From Streptomyces sp. NBS 14/10 (GTDB lineage Bacteria; Actinomycetota; Actinomycetes; Streptomycetales; Streptomycetaceae): a stretch of DNA of 52,724 bases. Position numbers and translations under genes: made by a program. The DNA lies in the NCBI RefSeq assembly GCF_002224125.1, contig NZ_NCSM01000028.1, positions 1-52,724 on the forward strand, in the 5' to 3' direction. This document shows positions 8,534 through 18,847 of the stretch, piece after piece. The notes below the pieces were generated by a model that had not been told where the DNA came from, did not search any database, and worked only from the letters and a program-made list of their open reading frames with translations. Position 1 is the first letter of the stretch; each line of letters opens with the position of its first letter.

Positions 8534-8581
8534 GGGGTGCCGACTTCCGGTCGGGCGAGCTATGTTCGGTTGTGAGGAACG

Positions 8582-8776
8582 GCGAGCGCAATAGCTCGCA
8601 TTATCCGCTTGGCGTGCTTCGTGTGCCTTTTGGCTTTTAATGACAAGAAGGGGTGGCGATCTTGGCCATCGGGGAGGAGGGGGTGAAAGCCGCCAGGCAG
8701 CAAGCTCCGGAGAAATTCCGGAGCCCAGTGCACAACGGATGAGCTCCGACTTTGACGGAGCGACCCGGGAACGGAG
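8582..8776 (+). promoter_or_regulatory. Structured 5' leader of hpf with interchangeable hairpins
   Basis: Three hairpins are seen: GCGAGC/GCTCGC at 8582-8599; GCTCCGGA/TCCGGAGC at 8704-8724 with a 5-nt loop; GCTCCG/CGGAGC at 8743-8761 with a 7-nt loop. The last two share the same arm sequence, so either CTCCG copy can pair with either CGGAG copy. The ribosome binding site of hpf is itself CGGAG (8772-8776), so a CTCCG arm could also sequester it. This is the arrangement of a translational switch; function is inferred. Confidence 0.5.
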
Positions 8777-8782
8777 TTCTGC

Positions 8783-9472
8783 GTGGACATCGTCGTCAAG
8801 GGCCGTAAAACAGAGGTGCCCGAGCGGTTCCGGAAGCACGTGGCCGAGAAGCTGAAGCTGGACAAGATCCAGAAGCTCGACGGCAAGGTGATCAGCCTCG
8901 ACGTCGAGGTGTCCAAGGAGCACAACCCCCGGCAGGCCGACCGCTGCGACCGAGTGGAGATCACCCTCCGCTCCCGTGGTCCGGTGATCCGGGCGGAGGC
9001 CGCGGCTGCCGATCCGTACGCAGCGCTTGACCTGGCAGCCGGCAAGCTGGAGGCGCGCATGCGCAAACAGCACGACAAGCGCCACACGCGCCGTGGCAAC
9101 GGCCGCATTCCCGCCAGCGACGTGGCCGTGACGGTGCCGAACGCGGCCCGTATCAACGGCCATGGGGAAATCGCCGCCCAGCGCACGTCGGAAACCGTCC
9201 CCACCACGAGGATGGGGCCGCTGGAGGTCCAGGGCGAAGGTCCCCTGGTGGTCCGGGAGAAGACCCACGCCGCCGCCCCCATGACGCTCGACCAGGCGCT
9301 CTATGAGATGGAGTTGGTCGGGCACGACTTCTATCTGTTCGTCGACTCCGACACTGGCCAGCCCAGCGTCGTCTACCGGCGCCATGGCTATGACTACGGG
9401 GTCATCCACCTCAAGCCCGAGGCGTTCGTCGGGGAGGAGCCCGGCGGCGCCGGTGGCGCGCTGGGAGGCTGA
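8783..9472 (+). CDS. hpf: Long-form ribosome hibernation promoting factor
   Basis: A 229-residue long HPF. The N-terminal S30AE domain (about 1-100) binds the 30S decoding channel. A basic and flexible linker follows, and a C-terminal domain (about 165-220) contains MELVGHDFYLFVDSD and mediates dimerisation into inactive 100S ribosomes (family knowledge). GTG start; GGAG lies 6 nt upstream. Single-gene unit: long structured leader upstream and a strong stem immediately after the stop. Stress control is suggested by the ECF-like promoter. The identification is secure. Confidence 0.95.
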   Translation: MDIVVKGRKTEVPERFRKHVAEKLKLDKIQKLDGKVISLDVEVSKEHNPRQADRCDRVEITLRSRGPVIRAEAAAADPYAALDLAAGKLEARMRKQHDKRHTRRGNGRIPASDVAVTVPNAARINGHGEIAAQRTSETVPTTRMGPLEVQGEGPLVVREKTHAAAPMTLDQALYEMELVGHDFYLFVDSDTGQPSVVYRRHGYDYGVIHLKPEAFVGEEPGGAGGALGG

Positions 9473-9483
9473 TCGGGACGGAC

Positions 9484-9515
9484 GGGACCGTGTGGCGGGT
9501 GTGCCGCACGGTCCC
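9484..9515 (+). terminator. hpf terminator stem-loop
   Basis: Arms of 13 bp with one G-U pair (GGGACCGTGTGGC at 9484-9496 against 9503-9515) and a 6-nt loop begin 12 bp after the hpf stop. There is no U-tract, as is usual in Streptomyces. Confidence 0.8.
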
Positions 9516-9523
9516 GCTGTGGT

Positions 9524-9603
9524 CCGTGGTCGCATCTGGCGTGATGCCCCCGAGCACCGATGCGCCCCCGGGGCGCCCCCGGGGCACCTCCGTGCGACCA
9601 CGG
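9524..9603. other. Large inverted repeat in the hpf-response regulator gap
   Basis: CCGTGGTCGCA at 9524-9534 pairs perfectly with TGCGACCACGG at 9593-9603. The 58-nt interior is C/G-rich with repeated GCCCCCGGGG-type blocks that can pair again. It could be a second terminator or a small structured RNA. The 271-bp gap otherwise holds only the ribosome binding site of the next gene. Confidence 0.4.
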
Positions 9604-9744
9604 CGGCACCACAGCGTCCGCCAGGCATGAAATCATGGCTCAGCGGCCAACCCTCATATCGAGAAGACCGGTTGTCGCCGCCGTATAGCACCATGCACAG
9701 CCAAGTGCGGACAGCAGGGGCCATGGCCTTCAGGGGGAGGAACG

Positions 9745-10491
9745 ATGGCGGACAGCTTCGGGCCCGCGACCGACGGCGATGACCACGGCGTCGCACGGGA
9801 CAGGGACGAGCCGCGCGGTGAGCCGCGCAAGGAGCCGATCCGGGTCCTCGTGGTGGACGACCATGCGCTTTTCCGGCGCGGCCTGGAGATCGTCCTGGCC
9901 CAGGAGGAGGACATCCAGGTCGTCGGCGAGGCGGGGGACGGCGCCGAGGCGGTGGACAAGGCAGCCGATCTGCTGCCGGACATCGTGCTGATGGATGTGC
10001 GGATGCCCAAGCGCGGCGGCATCGAGGCATGCACCTCCATCAAGGAGGTGGCGCCCAGCGCGAAGATCATCATGCTGACGATCAGCGACGAGGAGGCGGA
10101 CCTCTACGACGCGATCAAGGCGGGCGCCACCGGCTATCTACTCAAGGAGATCTCGACCGACGAGGTGTCCACCGCGATCCGGGCGGTCGCCGACGGGCAG
10201 TCGCAGATAAGCCCGTCGATGGCGTCCAAGCTCCTCACCGAGTTCAAGTCGATGATCCAGCGCACCGACGAGCGGCGGCTGGTGCCCGCGCCGCGGCTCA
10301 CCGACCGGGAGTTGGAGGTGCTCAAGCTGGTGGCCACGGGCATGAACAACCGTGACATCGCCAAGGAGCTGTTCATCAGCGAGAACACGGTGAAGAACCA
10401 CGTCCGCAACATCCTGGAGAAGCTGCAGCTGCACTCCCGGATGGAGGCCGTGGTCTATGCGATGCGGGAGAAGATCCTCGAGATCAGGTGA
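9745..10491 (+). CDS. Orphan NarL/FixJ-family response regulator
   Basis: A 248-residue response regulator. A charged N-terminal tail of about 31 residues precedes a receiver domain with acidic pair D38/D39 and phosphoacceptor D84 in IVLMDVRMP. A LuxR-type HTH occupies about 180-245 (LTDRELEVLKLVATGMNNRD and SENTVKNHVRNI). No histidine kinase is adjacent, so it is an orphan here. Its place between hpf and secA corresponds to the orphan regulator known in S. coelicolor (SCO3008, named OrrA as I recall); this link is synteny-based. Start ATG 9745 follows GGGGGAGG by 4 nt. It converges on the AlkX-like gene with 4 bp between stops. Confidence 0.93.
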   Translation: MADSFGPATDGDDHGVARDRDEPRGEPRKEPIRVLVVDDHALFRRGLEIVLAQEEDIQVVGEAGDGAEAVDKAADLLPDIVLMDVRMPKRGGIEACTSIKEVAPSAKIIMLTISDEEADLYDAIKAGATGYLLKEISTDEVSTAIRAVADGQSQISPSMASKLLTEFKSMIQRTDERRLVPAPRLTDRELEVLKLVATGMNNRDIAKELFISENTVKNHVRNILEKLQLHSRMEAVVYAMREKILEIR

Positions 10492-10495
10492 GCGG

Positions 10496-11689
10496 TCAGG
10501 AGACCGCCGCCGTGAGCGCGGCGGCGAGCTCCGGGTGGTCGACGCGCTCGATCCGCACGGAATCGCACCCCACCCACCCGGCCGCCTCCAGCAGCGCCTG
10601 GGCCATGGGCGCCACGGCCTTGGGCCCCTCCAGCGACACCTGTCGGGCCACCAGGGTCTTCCCCTCGCGGGCGGGGTCGACGCGGCCGAGCAGCCGCCCG
10701 CCGGACAGCAGCGGCATGGCGAAATAGCCATGGATCCGCTTGGGCTTGGGCACATACGCCTCGAGCCGGTGGGTGAAGCCGAAGATCCGCTCGGTGCGGG
10801 CGCGGTCCCATATGAGGGAGTCGAAGGGCGACAGCAGGGTCGTGCGATGGCGGCCGCGCACCGGGGCGGCCAGTGCCTCCGGGTCGGCCCAGGCCGCCTT
10901 GTCCCAGCCGGCCACCGTCACCGGCACCAGGCCCGAGTCCGCGATCACCGCGTCCACCTGCTCGGCCTTCAGCCGGTGGTAGTCGGCGATATCCGCGCGG
11001 GTGCCTACCCCCAGGGCCTGTCCGGCGAGCCCCACCAGCCGCCGCAGACACTCCGCGTCGTCCAGGTCGTCATGGCGCAGGACGTCCGGCACGGCGCGCT
11101 CCGCCAGGTCGTACACCCGCTTCCAGCCGCGCCGCTCGACGCACACCACCTCGCCGTACATCAGCGCCCGCTCCACGGCGACCTTGGCCGCCGACCAGTC
11201 CCACCACGGGCCGCCGTTCTTGGCCCCGCCCAGCTCCGTCGCGGTCAGCGGACCGTCCTCGCGCAGCCGCTTCACGACCGTCTCGTACGCCCCGTCCGGC
11301 AGCTCGTGGTACCAGTGCGGGCGGGCGCGGTAGGCGCGGCGCCGGAACGCGAAGTACGGCCACTCCTCGATCGGCAGCACACAGGCGGCGTGCGACCAGT
11401 ACTCGAAGGCGTGGGTCTCGGTCCAGTACGCCGACTCGACCGCCGCCCGGCCGACCGCGCCGAGCCGCGCGTACGGAATGAGCTCGTGGGAGCGGGCCAG
11501 CACCGAGATGGTGTCCAGCTGCACCGCCCCCAGATGGCGCAGCACCCCCCGCACCCCGGCCCGCCGGTCCGGCGCCCCGAGCAGCCCCTGGGCGCGCAGC
11601 GCGATCCGGCGCGCCTCGTCGGCGGACAGGGTGACCTCGGGCTTGGGGCTCTTGGGGCCGGACGCGGACTCGGACGCTGCAATCGTCAT
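10496..11689 (-). CDS. AlkX/YcaQ-like winged-helix DNA glycosylase family protein
   Basis: A 397-residue member of the HTH_42 (DUF1006) family of winged-helix proteins, which includes the DNA glycosylases AlkZ and E. coli YcaQ/AlkX that unhook interstrand crosslinks. The residues Q57-L58-D59 in AVQLDTIS form a QxD motif, which favours the AlkX type (alkylation-crosslink repair) over antibiotic-specific AlkZ, which has QxQ. The start at 11689 gives the usual N-terminus; an ATG at 11713 would add eight residues and neither has a strong ribosome binding site. It is convergent with the response regulator, and no biosynthetic cluster is adjacent, which fits a housekeeping repair role. Family assignment is good; substrate is inferred. 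Confidence 0.85.
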   Translation of the reverse strand: MTIAASESASGPKSPKPEVTLSADEARRIALRAQGLLGAPDRRAGVRGVLRHLGAVQLDTISVLARSHELIPYARLGAVGRAAVESAYWTETHAFEYWSHAACVLPIEEWPYFAFRRRAYRARPHWYHELPDGAYETVVKRLREDGPLTATELGGAKNGGPWWDWSAAKVAVERALMYGEVVCVERRGWKRVYDLAERAVPDVLRHDDLDDAECLRRLVGLAGQALGVGTRADIADYHRLKAEQVDAVIADSGLVPVTVAGWDKAAWADPEALAAPVRGRHRTTLLSPFDSLIWDRARTERIFGFTHRLEAYVPKPKRIHGYFAMPLLSGGRLLGRVDPAREGKTLVARQVSLEGPKAVAPMAQALLEAAGWVGCDSVRIERVDHPELAAALTAAVS

Positions 11690-11738
11690 GCCGAACACCG
11701 TAGAGGGCGCCACTGACAGCGAGGGCCGCGACGGCGCG

Positions 11739-11779
11739 TGCGAGGTGCTAGGTGCCAGGTGCGAGGTGCGAGGTGCGGG
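11739..11779. repeat. Heptanucleotide microsatellite
   Basis: Six tandem copies of a GGTGCGA-like heptamer, with single-base variants GGTGCTA and GGTGCCA, fill the gap between the GNAT stop and the start of the AlkX-like gene. It is non-coding. Confidence 0.75.
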
Positions 11780-12391
11780 TCAGGCGCGGGCGGGTTCGGC
11801 GTTCTGCTCGGGCGCGGGCAGGTACGGCGTCGCCTGGGGCAGCCCCCAGTCCGAGGGCAGGACCGCGGCTCGCCAGGCGTCCCGCCGGGTCCCGTTGTGG
11901 ACGATCCGCGCCCGGTCGATGCCCTCCATCCGGAACCCCGCCGCCAGCGCCACCGCCCGCGAGCCCTCGTTGCCGACCTGGGCGCACCACTCCAGCCGCT
12001 CCACCCCCAGCCGAGTGAAGGCCCACTCGACCGCGGCCCGCGCCGCCTCGCCGGTGTACCCGCGCCGCCGGTGCTCCGGCGCCGTCCAGTAGCCCAGCTC
12101 CGCCTGGCGCTCCTCGGTGCGCAGCCAGGTCAGGCGTACCAGGGCCATGGCGCCGACCAGCGCGCTGCCGTCCCGGGTCACCACGGCGAAGCGGTAGCCG
12201 ATGTCGTCCCGCCATTCCAGTGGGCAGATCCGCCGGACGAACTCCTCCGCGTCCGCTCGCCTGTACGGGACGGGCACGGGGGTCCAGCGCTGGATGTCCG
12301 GATCCTGGCAGGCGGCGTGGACCGCGTCGGTGTCGGAGGGCTGGAAGGGGCGCAGCAGCAGGCGCTCGGTGGTGAGGGTGACAGGTTCCAT
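11780..12391 (-). CDS. GNAT family N-acetyltransferase (RimJ/RimL type)
   Basis: A 203-residue acetyltransferase. [12 protein letters not shown] is the typical RimJ/RimL opening. [19 protein letters not shown] contains the acetyl-CoA pyrophosphate-binding R/Q-x-x-G-x-G/A motif, followed by a C-terminal motif around [15 protein letters not shown]. It would transfer an acetyl group to an amine, often a protein N-terminus or a small molecule; the substrate cannot be told. The C-terminal 25 residues are Pro/Glu/Ala-rich. It is divergent from secA across about 237 bp and followed by a heptamer microsatellite before the next gene on the same strand. Confidence 0.88.
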   Translation of the reverse strand: MEPVTLTTERLLLRPFQPSDTDAVHAACQDPDIQRWTPVPVPYRRADAEEFVRRICPLEWRDDIGYRFAVVTRDGSALVGAMALVRLTWLRTEERQAELGYWTAPEHRRRGYTGEAARAAVEWAFTRLGVERLEWCAQVGNEGSRAVALAAGFRMEGIDRARIVHNGTRRDAWRAAVLPSDWGLPQATPYLPAPEQNAEPARA

Positions 12392-12628
12392 GGCCAGAGT
12401 GTGAGCCGCGGCCGGGAGGATCGCAGTGGTTTTCCCGGTTCAGGGGCACCTGCGGCGCGCCTCGTACGTTCACGCAGAGAGGTGACAACGGTTCCTCGTA
12501 GTGACGGACCTCCCGGCGTGGTGGGGTCCTGTCTTACGATGGCCGTTGCGGCGGGGCCTGCGCCCCTTGATAATGCCGCGCCAGCGCACCCGACCGTGCC
12601 AGGCCCGACCGGCAAGGAGTCAGCCTAC

Positions 12629-15478
<2,850 letters not shown>

Positions 15479-15512
15479 CCCGGCTGGGTGGCTGACAGCT
15501 GATTCGGCTCAG

Positions 15513-15555
15513 GACGGGCCGGGACCCGCGCGGATGGCGCGGGTCCCGGCCCGTC
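15513..15555 (+). terminator. secA terminator, 19-bp perfect stem
   Basis: Arms 15513-15531 and 15537-15555 are perfectly complementary over 19 bp around a 5-nt loop (GGATG), starting 35 bp after the secA stop. There is no U-tract. Confidence 0.88.
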
Positions 15556-15688
15556 GGCGTGGGTGGGTGCGGGCGGGGCAGCTGTGTGGTGGGGCTGTGC
15601 GGGCGGTTCCGGGCCGCCCGCCATGGGATCGGGGCAGAGAGGCGCGGGGCCGCTCCGCGGCCCCAGAGCGGGGCTGTGGGGCTTTTAC

Positions 15689-15732
15689 GGGTACGGCCCA
15701 GGCGGGTACGGCCCAGGCGGGTACGGCCTAGG
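15689..15732. repeat. Three 15-bp tandem repeats at a convergent gene end
   Basis: The unit GGGTACGGCCCAGGC is present three times; the third copy has one change and supplies the TAG stop of the Rv3235-like gene. The reading of the third copy on the minus strand therefore decides where that protein ends. Confidence 0.8.
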
Positions 15733-16390
15733 TGGTCGGGCCGATGTCGACGGCGGCGCAGCGCCAGCGGGCGTCGGGACCGAGTTCCAGGCGGAAGGCC
15801 AGCGCACGCAGCCGGTCGCCGCAGGCGATTCGGGCGAACGCCTCGATGACCCCCTGACGCGGCTCGTACTCGCCGCAGCGCTGTACGACGGGGGCGCTGT
15901 CGCGGGCTCCCGGCGGCCGCAGCGGCGCCTGGGGCGCGAGCTCGATCAGCCGGTCGTACGCCGCCGGGAGCGTGTGGCCGAGCAGCGTGTGGACGGGGCG
16001 CTGGCCGCTCAGGGTGAGCAGCAGCTGGTTGGCGAACCAGTAGCGCGGCAGCCGCTCCCGCTCCCTTCGGCGGGCGGCCACGGCCGCCGTACGCGAAACC
16101 GACCCGGGTGCGTACGACACGGGGCCGGGGCCCGCGGGCCGCCGCGAGTCACGGCGCCGCGGCGGCCCGCTCCGGGGTGCCCCGTTTCGCGTCGGTCCGG
16201 TCGGCGCCAGCCCGCCGCGCAGCGGTCCGCCGAGTGCCGGCCCGCCAAGGGCTGGTTCGCTTCCCGTCGGCCCGCTGCGCGCCCCAGTGCCGGACTCGGG
16301 GCTTCCGGCGCTCCTGGGCGCCGTGCCGCGCTTCGCGTCGCCGGCCGTGGCGGATTCGGTCGGGGACGTCGTTCGGGGGGTCCTGTTCAT
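15728..16390 (-). CDS. Rv3235 family protein
   Basis: A 220-residue protein whose C-terminal 110 residues (from about RERERLPRYWFANQLLLTLS to the end) match the actinobacterial Rv3235/DUF6459 family of unknown function, usually encoded next to secA as here. The N-terminal half is Pro/Gly/Arg-rich with repeated GGP and GP units and looks disordered. Start: ATG 16390 is preferred; a GTG at 16519 would add 43 further low-complexity residues. It converges with secA; the two gene ends are separated by the secA terminator and a tandem repeat. Confidence 0.75.
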   Translation of the reverse strand: MNRTPRTTSPTESATAGDAKRGTAPRSAGSPESGTGARSGPTGSEPALGGPALGGPLRGGLAPTGPTRNGAPRSGPPRRRDSRRPAGPGPVSYAPGSVSRTAAVAARRRERERLPRYWFANQLLLTLSGQRPVHTLLGHTLPAAYDRLIELAPQAPLRPPGARDSAPVVQRCGEYEPRQGVIEAFARIACGDRLRALAFRLELGPDARWRCAAVDIGPTT

Positions 16391-16870
16391 GCGCCTCGCC
16401 GCTCTCCCGGGCCCGGTGAAGATACCGGGCAGTAGCTTGGGTCGGCAGTCTTCTATCGGCGCGCTTCCGGGACCGGCAAGGAGCGTCGGCCCCGGTGCGG
16501 TCCGGTCCGTGGGGTTCACCTATCCGGGTGGCCCGGCGCCCGAGGCCGGGCCCGGACGCCGTCGCGGCCCGGCCGTACGGGTCCCGGCGGGCCGTCCGGG
16601 GGCCGCTCTGACCAGGGCGGACTCCCTCCCGGCCGAGCGAGCGGCGGTGGATGCCCGGCGCCCGGCGTACGGGGCGGCATGGGGGCGTACGGGCGGTGGG
16701 GCGCGGCGGGGATTACCCCCAATGGGGGACTGCGGGGGCCGGACGCGGGCCGTGGGGTCATGGGGCATCGGCTCCCCGCGGGTGGGCCCCGGGGAGAGGG
16801 TGGCGAACGTATGCTGGCTGGCAGCTACAGGAACTTCAGGAACTCCAAGGAACTCCAGGAAGCAGCGGCC
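16391..16870. other. Divergent intergenic region with CCCCCAATGGGGG palindrome and AGGAACT repeats
   Basis: About 480 bp separate the Rv3235-like and DUF6912-like starts and I find no further gene. It contains a perfect CCCCC-AAT-GGGGG palindrome at 16716-16728. Immediately before the DUF6912-like start lie tandem AGGAACTTC/AGGAACTCC units (16829-16860), which give several AGGA sequences near the start codon. Both could be regulatory. Confidence 0.4.
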
Positions 16871-17377
16871 ATGCGCGTCTACGTCCCCCTGACCCTCCCC
16901 GGTCTCGCCGAGGCGCACAAGGCGGGCGAACTGGGCCCGGCCCCGCTGATCGCCTACGGGGTCACTCCCGCGCTGCGCGAGTGGTACGTCTCCGACGACA
17001 TCGAGGAGCTGGAGTACGCCGCGCTGAGCCGCGCCGCGCAGGCGTCGCTGCGGCAGCTGGCGGTCGACCGGCAGGCGCCCCGGCGGCGGGTCGTGGTGGC
17101 GGTGGACGTGCCCGACGCGGACGCGGTCGCGGACCCGGACCGCGGGCTCGACCACTCCTCCCTGGGGGAGGTGCGGATCGCGCTCCCCGTGCCGCTGGCC
17201 AAGGCCGCCGCGGTGCACGTCGACTCCGACGACGCCGAGCGGGACGTCGCCGCCGCGGCCGAGGCCCTGGGCGCGGCGGACATCGGGGACGACGACGCGC
17301 AGTTCACGGTGGACGGCGCGGAGGATCACGAACTGCTCTGGTACGACGCCAAGGAGATCCCCGATCTCGTCGGGTGA
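16871..17377 (+). CDS. DUF6912 family protein
   Basis: A 168-residue acidic cytoplasmic protein that opens MRVYVPLTLPGLAEA, typical of a small actinobacterial family of unknown function (DUF6912). It has a conserved N-terminal half, a variable middle, and a C-terminus rich in acidic residues ending LLWYDAKEIPDLVG. No signal peptide, membrane helix or catalytic motif is seen. ATG 16871 is preceded by AGGAAG 10-15 nt upstream. It is followed after about 50 bp by a HAD hydrolase on the same strand and the two are probably co-transcribed. Confidence 0.82.
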   Translation: MRVYVPLTLPGLAEAHKAGELGPAPLIAYGVTPALREWYVSDDIEELEYAALSRAAQASLRQLAVDRQAPRRRVVVAVDVPDADAVADPDRGLDHSSLGEVRIALPVPLAKAAAVHVDSDDAERDVAAAAEALGAADIGDDDAQFTVDGAEDHELLWYDAKEIPDLVG

Positions 17378-17427
17378 GGCAAGGGGAGACCGTCATCCGT
17401 GTCAGGCCCCTTGGGTACGTTCGTGAG

Positions 17428-18090
17428 ATGGGGAAGAACGTGACGCACATCGTCTGGGACTGGAACGGCACCCTCTTTCACGACATCGACGCCGTGATCT
17501 CGGCCACGAACGCCTCGTTCGCCGAGATCGGTCTGCCCCCGATCACCATGGAGCGCTACCGCGAGCTGTACTGCGTCCCAGTGCCGCGCTTCTACGAGCG
17601 GCTGATGGGGCGGCTGCCCACCGACGACGAGTGGCTGGCCATGGACGCGGCGTTCCACCGTCACTACTGGGTCCTGGCCGAGGAGGCCGGTCTGGCGCTC
17701 GGGGCCAGGCAGCTGCTCGCCGACTGGCAGGCGGCCGGGCTCACCCAGTCGCTGTGCTCGCTGGCCGAGCACGAGCGGCTGATCCCCTTGGTGCGTACGC
17801 ACGGCATCGAGCCGCACTTCATGCGCGTGGACGGGCGTACCGGCCAGAGCGATACGGGCAAGGCGGAGCAGATGGTGCGCCATGTGGCCGCGCTGGAGGG
17901 CGTGCCGCCGGACCGCGTCGTGGTGATCGGGGACGCGGTCGACGACGCCGTCGCGGCGCAGCACGCGGGCGCCCGTGCGGTGCTGTACACGGGGGGCTCG
18001 CACAGCCGCGCCAGCCTGCTGGCCGCGGGCGTGCCGGTCGTGGACAGCCTGGAGGAGGCCGTCGCCGAGGCCGGGCAGCTGGTCGGCTGA
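17428..18090 (+). CDS. HAD family hydrolase (phosphoglycolate phosphatase-like)
   Basis: A 220-residue haloacid dehalogenase-superfamily phosphatase. Motif I is DWNGTL with nucleophile D11 and an Asn in place of the second Asp (DxN rather than DxD). An alpha-helical cap follows, then the motif III Lys around TGKAEQM and motif IV GDAVDDAVAA. The DxN form is seen in some family members with phosphatase or beta-phosphoglucomutase-like folds, so catalytic power or specificity may differ. Start: ATG 17428 is listed; GTG 17440, behind GGGGAAG, is almost as good and gives VTHIVWDWNG. The substrate is unknown. Confidence 0.85.
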   Translation: MGKNVTHIVWDWNGTLFHDIDAVISATNASFAEIGLPPITMERYRELYCVPVPRFYERLMGRLPTDDEWLAMDAAFHRHYWVLAEEAGLALGARQLLADWQAAGLTQSLCSLAEHERLIPLVRTHGIEPHFMRVDGRTGQSDTGKAEQMVRHVAALEGVPPDRVVVIGDAVDDAVAAQHAGARAVLYTGGSHSRASLLAAGVPVVDSLEEAVAEAGQLVG

Positions 18091-18120
18091 GCGCTTGGCC
18101 GGTTAGCCGGCCGTCCGTCG

Positions 18121-18233
18121 GTCCGTCGGCCTGTCGCCTGCCGCCCGTCGCCCCGTCAGCCGTCGCCTGTCGCCTGCCGCCCCGTCAGCCGTCGGCCTGT
18201 CGCCCGCCGCCCTGTCGGCCGTCGGCCCGTCGT
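18121..18233. repeat. Degenerate 30-bp tandem repeats at convergent gene ends
   Basis: The unit CCCGTCAGCCGTCG plus C/T-rich sequence is seen at 18151-18180 and 18181-18210 (about 90% identical), with decayed copies on both sides. It fills the 3'-3' gap between the HAD and DJ-1 genes. Confidence 0.7.
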
Positions 18234-18289
18234 CCCGTCAGCCAGTGGTTCAGCCCCGGCCGGCCGGCCGTACAGACGCCCCGGCTCCC

Positions 18290-18847
18290 CTACGCCTTCG
18301 CTCGCAGCACCGCCAGAAACTCCCGCATCCACGCCGGATGGTCCGGCCACGCCCGCGAGGACACCAGCGTCCCGTCGACCACCACCTCCGCGTCCTGGAA
18401 GTCCGCCCCCGCCGACTGCATGTCCGGCTCCAGCGCCGGATACGCGGTGACCCGGCGCCCGCCGAGCCCTCCGATCGCCGCCGTCAGCAGCGGTCCGTGG
18501 CAGATCTGGGCCACCGGCTTGTCCGCGTCGAAGAATGCCTTGAGGATCTTGCGGAGCTCGGGGTCGTTGCGCAGATACTCGGGGGCCCGCCCGCCGGGGA
18601 TCACCAAGGCGGCGTACTCTCCGGGGTCGACCTCGGAGAAGGCGAGGTCGGCGGGCCAGGTGTAGCCGGGTTTCTCGGTGTATGTGTCGAAGCCCTCCTC
18701 GAAGTCGTGCACGACGAACCGCAGCGTCTTGCGGGTCGGGGCCGCCACATGGACCTCGTAGCCCTCCTCGCGCAGCCGCTGGAGTGGGTAGAGCACTTCC
18801 AGGGATTCGGCCGCGTCGCCGGTCACGAGCAGGATCTTCGCAGGCAA
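18290..18847 (-). CDS. DJ-1/PfpI family protein
   Basis: A 185-residue class I glutamine amidotransferase-like protein. The nucleophile elbow AQICHGPLL places the active-site Cys at residue 116, followed by His. The acidic residue expected to polarise the Cys lies in VIPGGRAPEYLR. Relatives act as proteases, chaperones, deglycases or hydratases; this sequence does not decide. Start: TTG 18847 is chosen because GGAGG lies 8 nt upstream; GTG 18862 in frame would place the ribosome binding site inside the gene. It is convergent with the HAD gene. Confidence 0.85.
   Translation of the reverse strand: MPAKILLVTGDAAESLEVLYPLQRLREEGYEVHVAAPTRKTLRFVVHDFEEGFDTYTEKPGYTWPADLAFSEVDPGEYAALVIPGGRAPEYLRNDPELRKILKAFFDADKPVAQICHGPLLTAAIGGLGGRRVTAYPALEPDMQSAGADFQDAEVVVDGTLVSSRAWPDHPAWMREFLAVLRAKA

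Noticed and set aside
11738..12628. 297-residue N-terminal extension of SecA
   Set aside because: It is antisense to the GNAT gene and unlike SecA; GTG 12629 has AAGGAG and the family start.
16651..17427. Long N-terminal extension of the HAD hydrolase
   Set aside because: It is an out-of-frame shadow of the DUF6912-like gene, Arg-rich and without family match.
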